Shown: positions 21,464 through 34,574, numbered from the stretch's first letter. The stretch: DNA of 64,000 bases from Gonapodya prolifera JEL478 (GCA_001574975.1 KQ965827.1:62001-126000); one strand, 5' to 3'. Made by a program: numbers and translations. The notes: generated from the sequence alone by a model not told the origin.

Positions 21464-23633
21464 ATGCCGCTCCTATCAACCGTCGCCGTCGCCATCGCCG
21501 GCCTCTACCTCGTCTACGAGATATTCAGACGCTTGTTCCTGGACTACGGCGATGATGTCCCGGTGGGTCTTCATTGCGACTTCCCTTCGCTAGGCATCAC
21601 GATACGAGCGCATCCCGCGATTACCCCCTCCCCCCCTTTCAGACATCAATCGGTATTCCGCTAATCAACGACCCCGCCATCACCGACGTACCGCAGTTTC
21701 ACATCAAAATGCTCGAGAAAGCCCGCGCAACCGGTCACAGCGTCCGCCGCTCGGTTATGCCCTGGAAGCCATGGCGATCCACCGTCTACGTGGGGCACCC
21801 GCAGGTCCTACGCGAGATTTACGTGGGAAAGGACTGGGAGGCCTTTGACAGACCAATCAAGTCTCAGGACCCATCACAGTTGTACCATGCCGGGGGGCTC
21901 ATTCTGGTTCCGAACGGAAAGAATTGGCGAGGGGCGCGAGAGGTAGGCGGATGGATTGGATTGGCTTGTTTCGCCAATTCCCGTCACCAGTGCTCCTGTC
22001 TGGCGAAAAACCAAAATCTGCATGCAACCTTAGCTCTTCGGCAAGACCTTCGCCAACACCACAATCAAGACATACATGCCAATGTAAGTATATACGTCAA
22101 ACAAATCATGGTTGCTCGTCTCTGACACCGCCCACTTCATTTCCCGCAGCTTCGCCGACAAACTCGCCGTTCTCATCGATCTCATCGGAAAAGAAGCCAA
22201 GAAGAACCCCTCTGGCTTCGACATTCAGGCATTTTACAGTCGGTACACGTTTGATATGATCACACGGTGAGGAGGCGCCGGCTTGTGATCTGTCTTGAAA
22301 GATCAACGTTCTGACAGCAGCTCATTCTCGCAGACTATCATTCGGGGAAGAAATGGACGTCCAGCACGACTTCGATTCCAAATACATGAAAGCGTGGGAC
22401 GATGTCCTCTCCATCTCGGTCATATGGCAGCTCGGGGCAAACGTTGCCGGCAACTGGGCGTTCCCAGGATTTCTTAAAGCCAAGTGAGGATTGCTCGTCT
22501 CGCCCATTCTCGACTTATTTTGGCTGCTGACACAGGTTGATGATGATGATGCAGGCACCAAGCATCATACAAGGTCATCACCAAAATCATTCTGGACGGT
22601 CTCGCCAACGCTCGGGCCGCCAAGGCCGCTGGAGCCAAGACCAAGAACACGCGATTCTCCATCGTGGACGATATGCTGACCCACGAGCTGCCCGAGTTCA
22701 TGGAAAAGGACGAAAACGAGATCGTGAAACAGCTTATGACATTGCTGTTTGCGGGACATGGTGGGTTGGGTCTTGCGAAGCTGATCTGTGTTCTGTTACT
22801 GATGTGCTGATTGAAATCGAAATCGTGTAGACACGACTGCGGCCACCATGTCTTTCCTTACCTACTACCTCTCGGTGAGAAACTGGCGAACGGCATTTTG
22901 AAACTCGGTCATCTTTCTCAACTGATCATTCCCTTCAGCTCAACCCAGAATGGCGCAAGCTCATCCGCGACGAAGTGAATGCCGCGGTGAAGCCCAGCGA
23001 CGCACTTACGCTCGAGACTGTCGAATCGTTCAAGTACATCGGTGCTGCAATCAAGGAGACTCTTCGCCACCACCCTGCGGCGCCTGTCGGAACCGGACGG
23101 CAGATGAACCGGGATCTCACCGTCACGTATGCCGACAAGAACGGCGCGTCCAGAGTCGCCAACTTCAAGAAGGGCGACATTGTGTTCACTGATATTTACA
23201 CGACCCAGATGACGCAGGAGTTTTGGAACAAGCCCGTCGATGTGTGGGATCCGTCCAGGTGGTTGGACGACCCTCTGGGCGGTGCCAGCAGCCCGTTTGC
23301 CTTTGCGCCTTTCGGTGAGTGAACGTTTGGAAAGTACCGGCTTCGGTTCCGCCTGAAGTGTTTCCCTTCCCTTTTAGGAAACGGTGCACGAAAGTGCCTT
23401 GGTGAACGGTACGTTTGACGGCCCCAAAGCTTTCCATTGTTCTTCCACAAACGTTTCACTTTTCTTCCCCTAGACTTGCTCTTGCCCTCACCCGTCTCAC
23501 ACTGTGCGAGATCCTGCGAAAGTACGACATCCAACGAGCGGACGACCCCACGGGCAAATTCAAGTTCGTGCAGAACTTCACTGGAACCATCAAGGCTGAG
23601 AACGGTGTTGGTGTCAAACTCGTTCCCGTTTAG
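21464..23633 (+). CDS. cytochrome P450 monooxygenase
   Basis: Ten exons join in frame to 510 residues: 21464-21562, 21643-21942, 22034-22083, 22150-22266, 22334-22483, 22555-22760, 22831-22874, 22939-23314, 23378-23408, 23474-23633. An N-terminal hydrophobic anchor (TVAVAIAGLYLVYEIF) places it on the ER. The I-helix motif FAGHDTTAAT, the K-helix ExxR in KETLRHHP and the heme loop FAPFGNGARKCLGER with its Cys ligand are all intact. An active class II microsomal P450 needing a reductase is expected. The substrate cannot be predicted. No terpene, polyketide or peptide synthase lies nearby. Confidence 0.92.
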
Positions 23634-23825
23634 TTTAGTTTTGAACGGGAGAGAGATATTGGTTATTGTTTCGCGAGCGGTATCGGTAGTAATAAGAGCT
23701 CAAACTTTGCATTTGATGCTTTGTTGTTGTGCCTGTCAGATGCTTTTACGGCGGGATGGTGCCACCAAAAAACTGACACTTTTATCGGTGCACAGGCAAC
23801 GCTCCCTTCCATCCGTTCTTGCACC

Positions 23826-26342
23826 ATGGCGCCGAATTCGAATGCTGGCAAGGTAGCGAAACCGAAAACGTCCAAGATCCCGCGTCTGAAGGTACTGCCA
23901 GTTCCGTTTGCGATGCCGTATGAGCTGCATCGATCGCTGACATGCGCGCCGCCTCCGATACCCACCGATACGTAGGGAAACGCCCCAACAGCGGCTGCTC
24001 CTGCTCCCAAGCATAGTACCGCCGTAGAAGGCCGTCATCAAGCAGCAACCCGATCGCGAAGCGCCCACGTCGCGCCGGCGGCATCGAATGGAGCGATCGC
24101 GAGCAAAGCACCCAGCGGGCTCGGAGGGAAGAGCAGACTTGAGGCGCGGACGTTGGAAAAGGCGGAGGTGGTCGGACCGCGGACGAGAGCCCGGGCGCAG
24201 GCCGAGTTGCGCGCTGCGGAGTCACGGGTGGCCAGTTCTGAACAACCACCGGCACCCATGCACCAGCCCATGCAATCCTCGACCGTCGGCGCAAGAAACG
24301 CCTGGCGTGCTCCTGCTGTCGCCGTCAGGGCCCAGAATCCATCCATGGACTTCAATAATGAGGACTTCACCCGTGATTCCTCTGCCCTGGACGCCATTCT
24401 CAACGCATCGAGTGCAGCGGACCTCGACCAACGGCCACTCCAGCCTCCTTTCAGGAACGAAGGCACCACTCTCAACCCTATCCCGCAGAACTCGCTTCTT
24501 GCGCTCCTCAGTCAGAGCTGGGAAACCTATTCCGCACCAAAGCGGGACTCAATATACCACCCAGCTGTCCGCGTGGCGGTGCCGCAGCAGCAACCGCCTT
24601 CATCTCTACTCAAGCCCGCTCGCAAAGAAGCCAAGCTGAACCCTCTCCTTGCCTCTGGCGGTGCGACCAGAGAACCAACATCCTCTACCCCAGCACCAAC
24701 TCTCCGTGGAACCTCCCCAGCTCGGGCGATTCCCTTTTCCTCTGCACTTGATCCAAGGACTAAGCTCTATGACGAGGTCTATGTCCGACACTCGGCAACA
24801 AATGAGCTCACTCTTGTTCACTCTGCGGTGAAGAGCAGCAATCCTCTCCATTCCGGACTTGGATTGCTTTCGACCGGAAAATCGATGGAAGTGCAAGCAA
24901 CGTCGAGAGTTGTTGGGACACAGTCAGGGGCGGGTTATCCTTCTCGGCACCCAACATATTCGACACTTCACGCCTCCACAACACTCCCACCCACTTCAAC
25001 CCGCCCAACCTCATTCCTCGACTCACCACTGTCGCACGCTCAATCATCCTTCTCTGTTTCCTCACAAACCCTCCCCGCCACTGCTCACCTCAACGAACCC
25101 TCCCTCTCACTCAACTCCCTCCCAAGCTTCCCATTTGGCCTTCCAATTCACGACACTCTAGCCCACCTCAAAGCTCTGAATAGCTCATCTGCTCAAAACG
25201 CGCCGCTCCCGAGATCTCAGCAACCAACAGGCGCCAAACGTGTGCATGCCGTCCCCCCGCCCTCTCCCCGAGCGGATTTGACTCCTTTCATCGCGTCGCT
25301 TGCTGCACGGAGGGCTGCTGCGGGTGTAGGCGCAGTGGGAACCGGCAGGGATGGAGCTCTCGCCTCTTCGATAGCTGGTCAATCGCCCGCCCGTACCACC
25401 TTGAACACGCCTTCCCGTGTTCTTGTTTCAAGCGCCCAAGCTCCCTATCCGTCCTCGCCGTCTCCTTCTCCCGCTCGCGCTTCCCGCACAACGCTGCTTG
25501 GGCCCCCATCGCTCGTACCCTCCCCATCCCCGGCAGCCCGGAAACGTCCGCCACCGCGACCTCAAGAATCTCCGCTTGCCATCGCGTCTCCATCTACCAC
25601 ATCCTCCGACTCGTCGTATCGCGGATTCGCACTCCCTACCACGGGAGTCAGAGGAGCCTTTGCGGTGCACAGAAAGGGTGGAGGAGGGGAGGACTTTACG
25701 ATGCAACATATCGGTTCTGTACTGGGTGTGGGAGTCCCACGTCAAGCAGGTGGAATCAGGACTGCCGCGCCGCAGGACGCTGGGATGGAAGGAGGGTCAA
25801 GGAAGGATTTTGGTATCACTGGGCCGACGCACCAAAAGGACGATGTGACGGAAAGAGAACAGGGTCGGGAGAAGGTTGCGGGTGCACCTGACCTAGTCGG
25901 AACGGTCAAGGGAAAGACCAAAAAGGAGGAGGATCGCGCGGTCGGTGTGGCCGTTGCCGCCCTAAGTAATGCCCAACTGGTGGTCGAAAACAACGAGAAG
26001 ACCCATGGACCAGAACGGAGGCGATCGTCGAGATTGCCCACCGCGCGGAAATCGCCGCCCGCCCCGCCAGCACCCTCCCTTGCAGTCAGTGCGGGTGCTG
26101 GGGCAGATGAGAACAAGGAAAATGTCCCGCGGGTGGCATCGTCGGAACGCGATGTCACCTTGAGCAAAAGTCGCAAACCAAGTGTCGACGTAGCGGTGAC
26201 TGCACGCCGACCTTCCATGGACAAACCTGTGGGGAAAGTTGGTGGCAGTGTGATTCCAAAGGACAAAGATAGGCGAAAGTCTGGTAGGGAGCGGCGGACG
26301 ACGGAGCATTTCCTGCCGTGGGGGGACGAGGGTGACGAGTGA
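23826..26342 (+). CDS. disordered Ser/Pro-rich protein with KEN motif
   Basis: The first exon (23826-23891, MAPNSNAGKVAKPK) splices in phase to 23976-26342, giving 810 residues. The sequence is mostly low-complexity, rich in Ser, Pro, Ala, Arg and Lys. One more conserved-looking patch (MDFNNEDFTRDSSALDAIL, then PQNSLLALLSQSWETY) sits about 120 residues from the start. Near the C-terminus, DENKENVP matches the KEN degron recognised by APC/C-Cdh1. The end is basic, then acidic (RERRTTEHFLPWGDEGDE). It may be a cell-cycle or nuclear scaffold protein, but no family was recognised. Confidence 0.55.
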
Positions 26343-26544
26343 AGGGTTGCAACCCACATAATACAATTTGGGTATTGAAATTCAGCATTTTGCTTTTCTT
26401 GAAGATGTGTTCCCTCATAATACAATCTTTTCGCAATCAATGAGATTGACTCCACCCTAGGAGCACTCGGGAGACAAATAACAAGCTCCATAATTGTCCA
26501 GTTCCTTTTTGTTTTTCTTTGATTGAGGGGAGAGGCGGGAACTA

Positions 26545-28227
26545 TTACACCTCGCCTTTTACAATAGCTTCGTATTGTGAAGGGGCGCCGTCGATTTCAG
26601 CTACACTCCCGAATCTTGAGTCAGCCTTCCACCTGTTGACGAGATCACTAAGCCGCGAGACCACATCCTTACGTCCAAGTTCGGAAATTGTCGGAGATTC
26701 TGTGTCGTGAACAATCAGCAGCTGTGTCTATTGGGAATACGTTTCGTCAGCTTTTCAGCAATTGGTGGGATTGTAATCGGAGGATACTCACAGTGATCGG
26801 CTCTGCAGACGATGAGCACACCTGTTTGATAAACGCAGCTATCCTGTCTTGACAGAGCGGCCCGAGGGGGCTGTTATCACTCATTTGGAAGTCGTGGTTC
26901 CGATTTTCGCTGGTTTCATTTGAGAATAAAACAGTTTCTCCGTGTTGGTGACTGTTGGACCAGCACAGTGCACCCGCAAACATACTAGATTTCAAGCCGA
27001 ACAGTTTCGCCTCCGTGAGATCTCCGCAATGCCATGGCCATGCAATCGGCGTAAAATAGGTCCACGGTTCCCGTCACAATCTTTTCGTGCATAATGAGCA
27101 TGTATTCGTTCAATGGAGCAGCCAAAGAATCGTACCAGTTGTGGCGGAAGTTTTGCTTTTGTGACGGATCCAAAGACTGGCGAATAGTATGGTTCGGTTT
27201 TAAGCTTGTGGTGCGCAGCTCCACCGTATCCGCGCTTGGTTGCTGGAATGTAATTCCACGTCAGCGTTGCCACTTGCCCACTTTCACAAACACACTTCAG
27301 GCACGTACAATGTTCCAGGGCTTGCTTTGTGAGGATGCAGAGCTGAAACTCGTCCAGAAGATTGTGCGTGGGGGATTGGAGCGATAAATCCACGTATGGT
27401 GTGATGCAGGCAAGACCGGCTGGAAGCTCTTCTCCAATGTCGCGGAGGTAGAGCGAGAGTGCGTACGTTAAGCCTCCACCAGCTGAATCTCCTGTTGTGT
27501 AGATGTGGCAAGTTCAGACAGATCAATGGTAGAGACGATGTTGAAGTACGAACCAGAGAAAACGACGTTCTTTGGAAGATGTCCGGTGGAGAGAACCCAT
27601 TTCCAGACAGAGCGCGCATCTGTGATTGCGGCAGGGTGCGGGTTTTCGGGCGCCAAACTGGTAATTTTAGTGGAGTCGGATGAGATGAGTGCAACCGATT
27701 GAAACCAACAAATTACGGCCATACCGGTAATCCACTGAAAGCACGCTAAGGCCCCGAAGAGCGAGTGGAAATGTTTGTGATCTGTGTCCAGCGACATGTC
27801 CGGCGACGTAGCCTCCACCGTGGAAGTAAATTACAATGGGAGCGTCCTCTTTAAGCTCCTTGAGTTCATGCCACTCTGCAGATATCGATCCTGACACTGT
27901 TTCCTCGAGCCGTGGAGAAGGGATTCGGGGAACATCAACTGGTTTCACCACGATGTTCTCCGGTATCGGCATGATTGGTGCCGCCAGGGCACTCTTGCGT
28001 GCGTCCAGTGTTTCGTAGACATCTACAAGCGATTGTTATCGAAACGCAGAGATGCGATGGAGGTTTCAGACGAACCTAGAGCACTCCTGGTGAGAACGAC
28101 AGCGTGCAGGAATTGCGGCGTCCTTTTCCAGGTAAAAGGCATTTGTTACTGCACGATCCACATTGTGCCTTTTCGAAAGAGCAGCGCACCATGTCTTGGG
28201 AACGGGGAACTTGAGCGATTGCGGCAT
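26545..28227 (-). CDS. alpha/beta hydrolase, HSL/GDXG esterase type
   Basis: Start ATG 28227 (MPQSLKFPVPKTWCAALSKR). Several short exons follow. They include DAPIVIYFHGGGYVAGHVAG, the HGGG oxyanion motif, near 27810, and LSVDYRYG. The nucleophile motif GDSAGGG is spliced across an intron near 27485 (FSG, then DSAGGGLTYALSLYLR). Downstream exons include CITPYVDLSLQSPTHNLLDE and SPLGPLCQDRIAAF; the last (QLLIVHDTESPTISELGRKD) ends at 26545. The layout matches the hormone-sensitive-lipase/acetylesterase group, which cleaves short acyl or aryl esters. The acidic residue and His of the triad were not placed with certainty. It diverges from the A1S_2505-like gene across 246 bp. Confidence 0.75.
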
Positions 28228-28473
28228 CGTGGTGGCACTGTGATGTGAGGGGGGCTGTTCGTAACTTGAAAACTTCGGCTTGGATCGGCAGGGTGAATCG
28301 CCATCGGGTTAATGCCTCCGGGCCAACAATGCGATGTCAACAGGAGGGTGGACAGTTGCTTTGGTCGCCGGGTGGCACAGACCTGTGGCCTCCTCGCTGG
28401 TTCACTCGCCAGTCTTCCTTCTGGGCCGTCGTCCACTGGCTGCTGCTCTGTCCCCAACACGCATCCCCCTTCG
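28228..28473. promoter_or_regulatory. divergent upstream region
   Basis: 246 bases between the ATGs of the esterase (minus) and the A1S_2505-like gene (plus). A shared promoter is inferred from the arrangement; no motif assigned. Confidence 0.3.
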
Positions 28474-28881
28474 ATGGCGTCGTACCACGCAGACGGGACG
28501 CTCCCGGGAAACAACGCCGTGTTCGTGTTCGGCTCGAACCTGGGTGGCAAGCATGGAAAGGGCGCGGCGCTGGTGGCATCGAAGCGATTCGGCGCTGTTC
28601 GGGGTGTCGGCGAAGGAAGGACTGGGGACTCGTACGCAATCCCAACCAAAGACGCGCGCTTGAAAGTCCTCCCCGTCACGAGGATAGCCGAAGCTGCCAC
28701 GCGGTTTCTCGAATACGCCAAGGCCAATCCGGACGTCTCATTTTGGGTTACCCGCATCGGGTGTGGTCTTGCCGGGTTCACGGACGCCCAAATGGCTCCG
28801 CTTTTTCGAGGTGCTGGACCGAATTGCAATTTCGCACAGGAGTGGGAGCCGTTTCTGAAGGAGGATGATGACAATGCGTGA
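28474..28881 (+). CDS. A1S_2505-like bacterial/phage-type protein
   Basis: Intronless 135-residue frame starting MASYHADGTLPG. It matches a small family I know from bacteria and phages as A1S_2505-like. Motifs are AVFVFGSNLGGKHGKGAAL at residues 15-33, GDSYAIPTKD near 50, and FWVTRIGCGLAGFTDAQMAP near 90. The Gly-rich loops resemble macro-domain or nucleotide-binding loops, but the biochemical function is unknown to me. The frame is open upstream to 28312, but the residues before this ATG show no similarity to the family. The family's usual host range suggests lateral transfer. Confidence 0.75.
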   Translation: MASYHADGTLPGNNAVFVFGSNLGGKHGKGAALVASKRFGAVRGVGEGRTGDSYAIPTKDARLKVLPVTRIAEAATRFLEYAKANPDVSFWVTRIGCGLAGFTDAQMAPLFRGAGPNCNFAQEWEPFLKEDDDNA

Positions 28882-29068
28882 ACCGACAGATTGATCATTC
28901 TTTACATTTGCATTTCATTGCAGTTCTGAAATGATAGTTATGTTACCGGGTAAATGAATCTGAAGATCTCTTGATCAGAACAGTTCCCCGCCAAAAACCG
29001 TTCACAATGATGACCAAGCGCCATTTGCGATTCTCCTCTTGCCACTTGCATCATCTACTCCTTCTCCA

Positions 29069-30876
29069 ATGTCGTGCGAATCGCTAGGCTTCACGTGCCC
29101 GATTCGCCCCGGCAAGGTTCTTGTCGTCGGGGCTGGATCCTCGGGTCTCATCGCAGCGCGACATTTCAAGGACGATGGGTGGACAGTAACGATCGTGGAA
29201 GAGCGGGGGGACCTGGGCGGCACCTGGGAAGCCGCCTATAGCTCGGCTCGCGTGCAAAAGTGAGTCATGCGAGTGTGGCATCGCATGTTTAGAATCTTCA
29301 CCCTGAGATTTTCATCCCACCGAATCGACATTGACTAGCTCTGGGGAGCAATACCGCTTCGCCGACTTCCCGATGCCGAAAGAAATCCGCGCGGATCGGT
29401 TCCCCAACCGGGACCAACTGCGGTCCTACTTCAAAGCGTACGTCCGACACCACGGGCTCGACATTCTATTCAACACGAGACCGTCCGCGATGACTTACGT
29501 GCGGGAGAAGGCGGGATGGTCCGTGTCGCTTGTCGGAGTGGGAGGGGGGAATGACAGTGCCACGAAGGAGTTTTATGAGTTTGTGATTTTGGCAACCGGG
29601 TACTGCTCAAAACCGTATGTGAGTATACCTATTGAATGAAGTCGAGACCGCACCGGTGCCTGCCAACGTGACGTCCACGCGACGTGCAAAAGACCCCACC
29701 TCTCCCCGGCAAAGAAACCTTCCGTGGCATAATCCACCACTCGGCGAATCTCTCCCGTTTCACACGCAGCGACTTCTCCGCGCTCTTCATGGGCAAAAAA
29801 GTTGCCGTTGTTGGAATGGGCAAGAGCGCCATGGACCTTGTCGAATGTGCTCACGAGTCGGGCGCAACAGAGATCCAACAGATCGCCAGACGGGCGCGGT
29901 GGATGCTGCCTTTCAAAATCGGCCCCGTACATATCTCCCACGTCGTCATGACCCGCGCAGTGAGCAGTATGGTGCCGTCGTGGACACACACGACCCGGAT
30001 TGAGAAGAGCTTGCATAAGGGGACGGCGTCCGTGCCAGCGGCGTTCTGGAAAGTGATCGAGAAGCTGTTTGCGTGGATTCACGGGTTCGAAAAGTCGAGT
30101 CCACTCTATCCAAAAGAGCCGTGAGTGGTCCTGTGAGGCTCTTTTTTTGACACCACCCTGAAATGACGTGGTTACTGTGTCCCGCCAGGGTCACCAACGC
30201 ACTCACTTACTCCATCGGCGTGGTCACTCCAGCGTACCACCGCCTCGTCCGCTCCAATTCAATAACCTTCCACATTCCCGCTTCGATTCCCGCGCTCGAA
30301 GGGTCATCTATACATCTCAGTGACGCCACCACGATCCCCGATGTCGACGTGCTCATCCTCGCGACCGGATCACGGTCCACAGGGTTCGACTTCCTGCCAG
30401 AAACCATCAGCAGCGCCCTGGTTGAAGATGACGGCGTGCACTTGTATCGTGGAATGATTCACCCCGACGTACCCGCCTTGGCGTTTGCTGGGATCAACTC
30501 GTCCTACATGCACTTTGTGACGACGGAACTAGGTATCCAGTGGCTCCTTGCGCACCTTCGTGGTACTGTACCGCTCCCTCCGCCAAGCGCCATACGTGCG
30601 TCGCTCGATGCAGACCGTGATTGGAAGCGCCTCCACACCCCCAAGGAGTCCCACCGCTCGGCAGTCAGCGCATGCTATCAACAGTACGTGGATCTACTCT
30701 GTGCTGATCTAGGAGTCCCTGTTTACAGGAAACTGAAAAAGTGGGGCTGGTGGAATCCCATCGGATGGGCCGCCGAGGTTCTTGGTCAGCTAGACCCCAC
30801 TGACTTTCGTGGGGTGAAGGACGAAGTGGAAGCTCGACACGGGAAGGGCAAACAACCCCCAGCTGTTGCTACATAA
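29069..30876 (+). CDS. flavin-containing monooxygenase (FMO-like)
   Basis: Four exons (29069-29259, 29339-29618, 29693-30120, 30189-30876) give 528 residues. The FAD loop GKVLVVGAGSSGLIAARHF lies near the N-terminus, followed by the GDLGGTWE motif. The NADPH loop KKVAVVGMGKSAMDLV is in exon 3. The ATGY-type motifs are VILATGYCSK and VLILATGSRSTGF. FMOs oxygenate N, S or C atoms of small nucleophiles using FAD and NADPH. The family fingerprint FxGxxxHSxxxR appears as FRGIIHHSANLSR. The substrate is unknown. Confidence 0.88.
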
Positions 30877-31005
30877 GAAACACAAATTCCCAAGTAATAT
30901 AATTGAATAACGACGATGCATCTTGAAATATATATATTGTTTTGGCAGGGGGATGATCGAAATGTATGCTCCTTTGCTTGGTCACTTTCCAGTGAGGATT
31001 TAGCA

Positions 31006-34000
31006 TCAAAACAGATATCGCAGTGCCCCTCCCTCGCCGTCTTCGTCACATTCTACCTCTTCGAGAAGGCCCGGACCTAAACCTAGACACCGCGGGATTG
31101 CGTCAGCATCCTGCCAACACGCCTCTGCAAAAACATCGATACTCACTCTCCGCAACAGCTGATCGAACACCAACAGTCATTTCCGCCGCCGCGATACCCG
31201 CACATACCACATCATCAAGTTTTTTGTCCGGGCCAAACATGGACACCCCCGCAACGAGGCACCCGACGAGACTGTCTCCAGCTCCCGTCACGGAAACAAC
31301 GTCCACTGATTTCCGTGCTGGCCTGTGTTTGATCCGAAGTTTTGTGTGATTCTCGCCGTTAGGCGTCGTGTAGGGGAACGGGTCGATGTACCACGATGGC
31401 TGACATTCCTCCCCCTCTGCAGTGGCGGGAACACGGTGTGAGAGAAGAACACCGCGAGGACCAAGCTTGGTTACGACAGTGAATCTCGGGTGCGTGAAAA
31501 AGGAGTGCAAGGTCAGGATATCGGGAAGAAGGGTTGGAATATCTTGAGTAACAAACATTCGTCAGAAACCATCGAGTGGGTCAACACATTTTGATACCAC
31601 AGCACGAACCTTGCAGGACTGGCTCTAGCTCCTCAAATCTCTTCAATGACTCCCCGCTCATTTCTTCCCACCCCACCACGCCCGCCTCCTTTCTCTTCTC
31701 CCTCACACGCGACGCAATCGCCCCCAACTCAGCGATGTTCGGCGTCAGGTACCGCACCGTTTCCACCATCCCTCTAGCGTCTGCCCCTTCCAGCCCGCCC
31801 GTCGCACTCGCCACCGCGTCCACGATCCGGACCGATTTGGGCACGCTGGTGGGTTCGAACAGGCATGAAACTCCAACTTGATTAGCCCGACGGAGCAAGT
31901 GCCGCACGGCAGAGGGTGAGATATTCCCATCGAAGGCGATCAGGGGAGTCCGTGGGTTCAAGTTTCGGTCCAAGGCCTTTGCGGAGGCACAGTTGGTCTC
32001 AGTGCTATAGGTCAAACAATCGAAGACTTGGACACTCACCTCACCGACGACGTCCTCGCCGATCCCAGCTAGCAAATCCATATCTGCCACCGCGACTTCC
32101 AAATCACCCCCAGCCCCATGCACAGCGGTGTACACCGCTGTCCTCCTGCCCGCAACTTTCCTCACCTCGCGCGTTCCCATGCCGACACCTTCCATGTGAC
32201 CGAGTAAAGTTTCTCCTGCCACGTCATCCCCCACGCAAGTCACAAGAACGGGATCCACGCCAAGGCGGAAGCAGGCTTCAGCAACATTGCGAGCAACACC
32301 GCCAGGGGAGTGGTGGACATGGCCAGGGGAAGATGTGCCGTGTGTCGGGTGAGATGAGGGGAGGAGGGTTGCGGTGATGTCAAGAGTTGCGCCACCAATG
32401 ATGATCTAGCAAAGGTAGTACGATGGGGATGGAGTGCTTGCTCTTGTAAGAAATCTGACTCACCGGCCTGGCATATTTGTCCTTCACCCTCAGCCTCCCT
32501 CTCAACTCATCCACTCTACTTGTCCTACCAACACCCTCGCCCACACGCTCTCCACCATCCCCAACCGGAAGTCCGTCTGCCTGGTCTGTCTCCTCCGCCG
32601 CGTTTTGCGCGATCTCTTTCTCCGGAGCGGGAGCGAATGGTGTAGTTGAGGCGCGAGCCAAAGCCGCGTACTCAGTGGCGACTTGACATGCCACGCGAGC
32701 GTTATTTATCACCAGTCCCACGCTATTCCAACCAATAAAAATCGTTGTCAATGGCCGCACAAGTGGTCCCAGTCACGGCTCCCACTTACTTTGCCTTCCC
32801 CGCCTCTCCTCCACTCTCTCTCTCCACCTCAGCTAATATCCACGGTGTCACTTCCGCACCTTTCAAACCTCTGTTTCGTGCCTTCTCCACTGCTTGGTCA
32901 ATCACACGGGATATGAATTCGGTATCAGCGGCCAAGGAAGTGGGTATGGGAACGCAGAGTAGGAGGCCCGAGGGGGGCGTAAGCACAGCTGACGTAGCTG
33001 TAGTGAGGGTTTGTGGGGACACGATGGTTATCTTCGGCGTCGAAGGTCACAGGTACAAATAACGCACCCATCATCCTCGCGACCTCAGCGGCCGACCGAA
33101 CTACGGTGGGGCTGGGAACACCCGAATCGCGGGTGTAAAATGCAGGGACAGGAATCGGAAGGCCTGGAGGATGGTCGCCGTCGGCGAGAGTGAGAACGGG
33201 AACTCCTTGAGTTTCCAGGTACTACGAAAGAACATCCCATTTGGAGTCGGTTGGCATGACGAGAAACACATCATGGAAATAAAGGAGGCATTACGTACTT
33301 CAACGGTTCTGGGGATGTCAAGTATGGCTTTTGCGCCTGCGCAAACTACGGTGACCGGTGTACGGGAGAGTTCCGTGAGGTCGGCGGAAATATCAAGGGC
33401 TTAGTAATGAGTTTTGATTGGAGAACGGCAGGAAAAAAGGGTGGGGTTGAATGGAATGAGAAACTGTCAGTTAAAGTAATACAGCTTGGCAAAGCCAATT
33501 ACGTACTGTCCTCCCCACCACGGTGAACGCCGCCGATGCCTCCTGTAGCAAAGACTTTGATGCCTGCAAGGTGGGCGGCGAGGGATGTAGAAGAGACTGT
33601 TGTAGACCCAGTCAGGCCCTGGAGCAGAAGGAGTGGTTTGGGGACCGTTGGAGGAGCGTTGGGTGCACAAATGGATTAGGATGAAATTAGCGCCCACCAC
33701 CGGACACCCGAAAGTGTACACAGAACGCTCCTACTCACGTTTGCCACAACGCTGGCCAGGTCCCATCTGCTGGTCTTTTTGGCACCTTTCCCCAACACGG
33801 CCAACTTTTCGATGTCCTCTGGTCCCAAACCAACTCGAACAACTCCGTCAATGATGGCGACCGTAGCCGGAATGCAGCCAACGTCCCGTATCGTTTGCTC
33901 CAGAGCGAGAGCGGTGGAAATGTTGATGGGGTGGGGTAAACCTGCATTGGCAGGTTTGGTGGGTCCAATGCAGTTGAAGCCGGGGCAAATGAAAGGCACA

Positions 34001-34381
34001 TAAAATCCCATTTAAATAAACAATTGAGTTGGATAAGATCGACGAAAGCTCATTGAAATCGAAATCGAGCCCACCATGAGTGATGATGGTGGATTCCAGA
34101 GCAACGACGGGGTCACCTCTCGCAACGGCATCGGCAACTTCGGGACTGACACTCAGCACAGATGCCAGCGACAAGGCTCTTCGATGCAATTGTTGCGACA
34201 AACTGTGGCTTGGCGTCGATCCTGTCCAGTTCGGCTCATGGGTTCGTGAACTTCCAATTCCGTTGCCTCGCACCAATGTCCGCAATTCAACGTGAAATGA
34301 CCTGTGCGCGACGGGAATCTGTCGACATCGTGCAGCAGAAGAGAGACACCGAGGAGGGATCGGTAGGCGAGCGGCTCGCAT
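31006..34381 (-). CDS. bifunctional pseudouridine-5'-phosphate glycosidase / pseudouridine kinase
   Basis: Multi-exon gene. The N-terminal half is PsuG-like: [90 protein letters not shown]. The C-terminal half is a PfkB carbohydrate kinase. It starts near [16 protein letters not shown], then [20 protein letters not shown], and has the catalytic [15 protein letters not shown] loop. The last exon encodes [20 protein letters not shown] and stops at 31006. The kinase phosphorylates pseudouridine; the glycosidase then splits it to uracil and ribose 5-phosphate. Joining both on one chain is known in eukaryotes. An Arg-rich, acid-poor start ([20 protein letters not shown]) suggests mitochondrial targeting, if 34381 is the true start. 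Confidence 0.85.
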
Positions 34382-34574
34382 TCGTTCCTATCACAAAATG
34401 ACGGCAACGCATTTTTCGTTTCAAGCTCATTCTCATTCGAATCTAACAAGTTTATCATAGACAATATGTTGAAATTTATCAAAAAGAAAAAAAGTAATGC
34501 AATCTCCCCAATCAGTCAAGAGTGCCACTCAAGGTGGTGCACTCATCCAGAATGTAACTCCAAGAAAGCGAGCA

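Noticed and set aside
28146-28898. 250-codon minus-strand frame
   Set aside because: It overlaps the A1S_2505-like gene on the plus strand, whose motifs are clear, and its composition is shadow-like.
21464-30876. Secondary-metabolite gene cluster (P450, esterase, FMO)
   Set aside because: No backbone synthase is present, and unrelated genes are interspersed on both strands.
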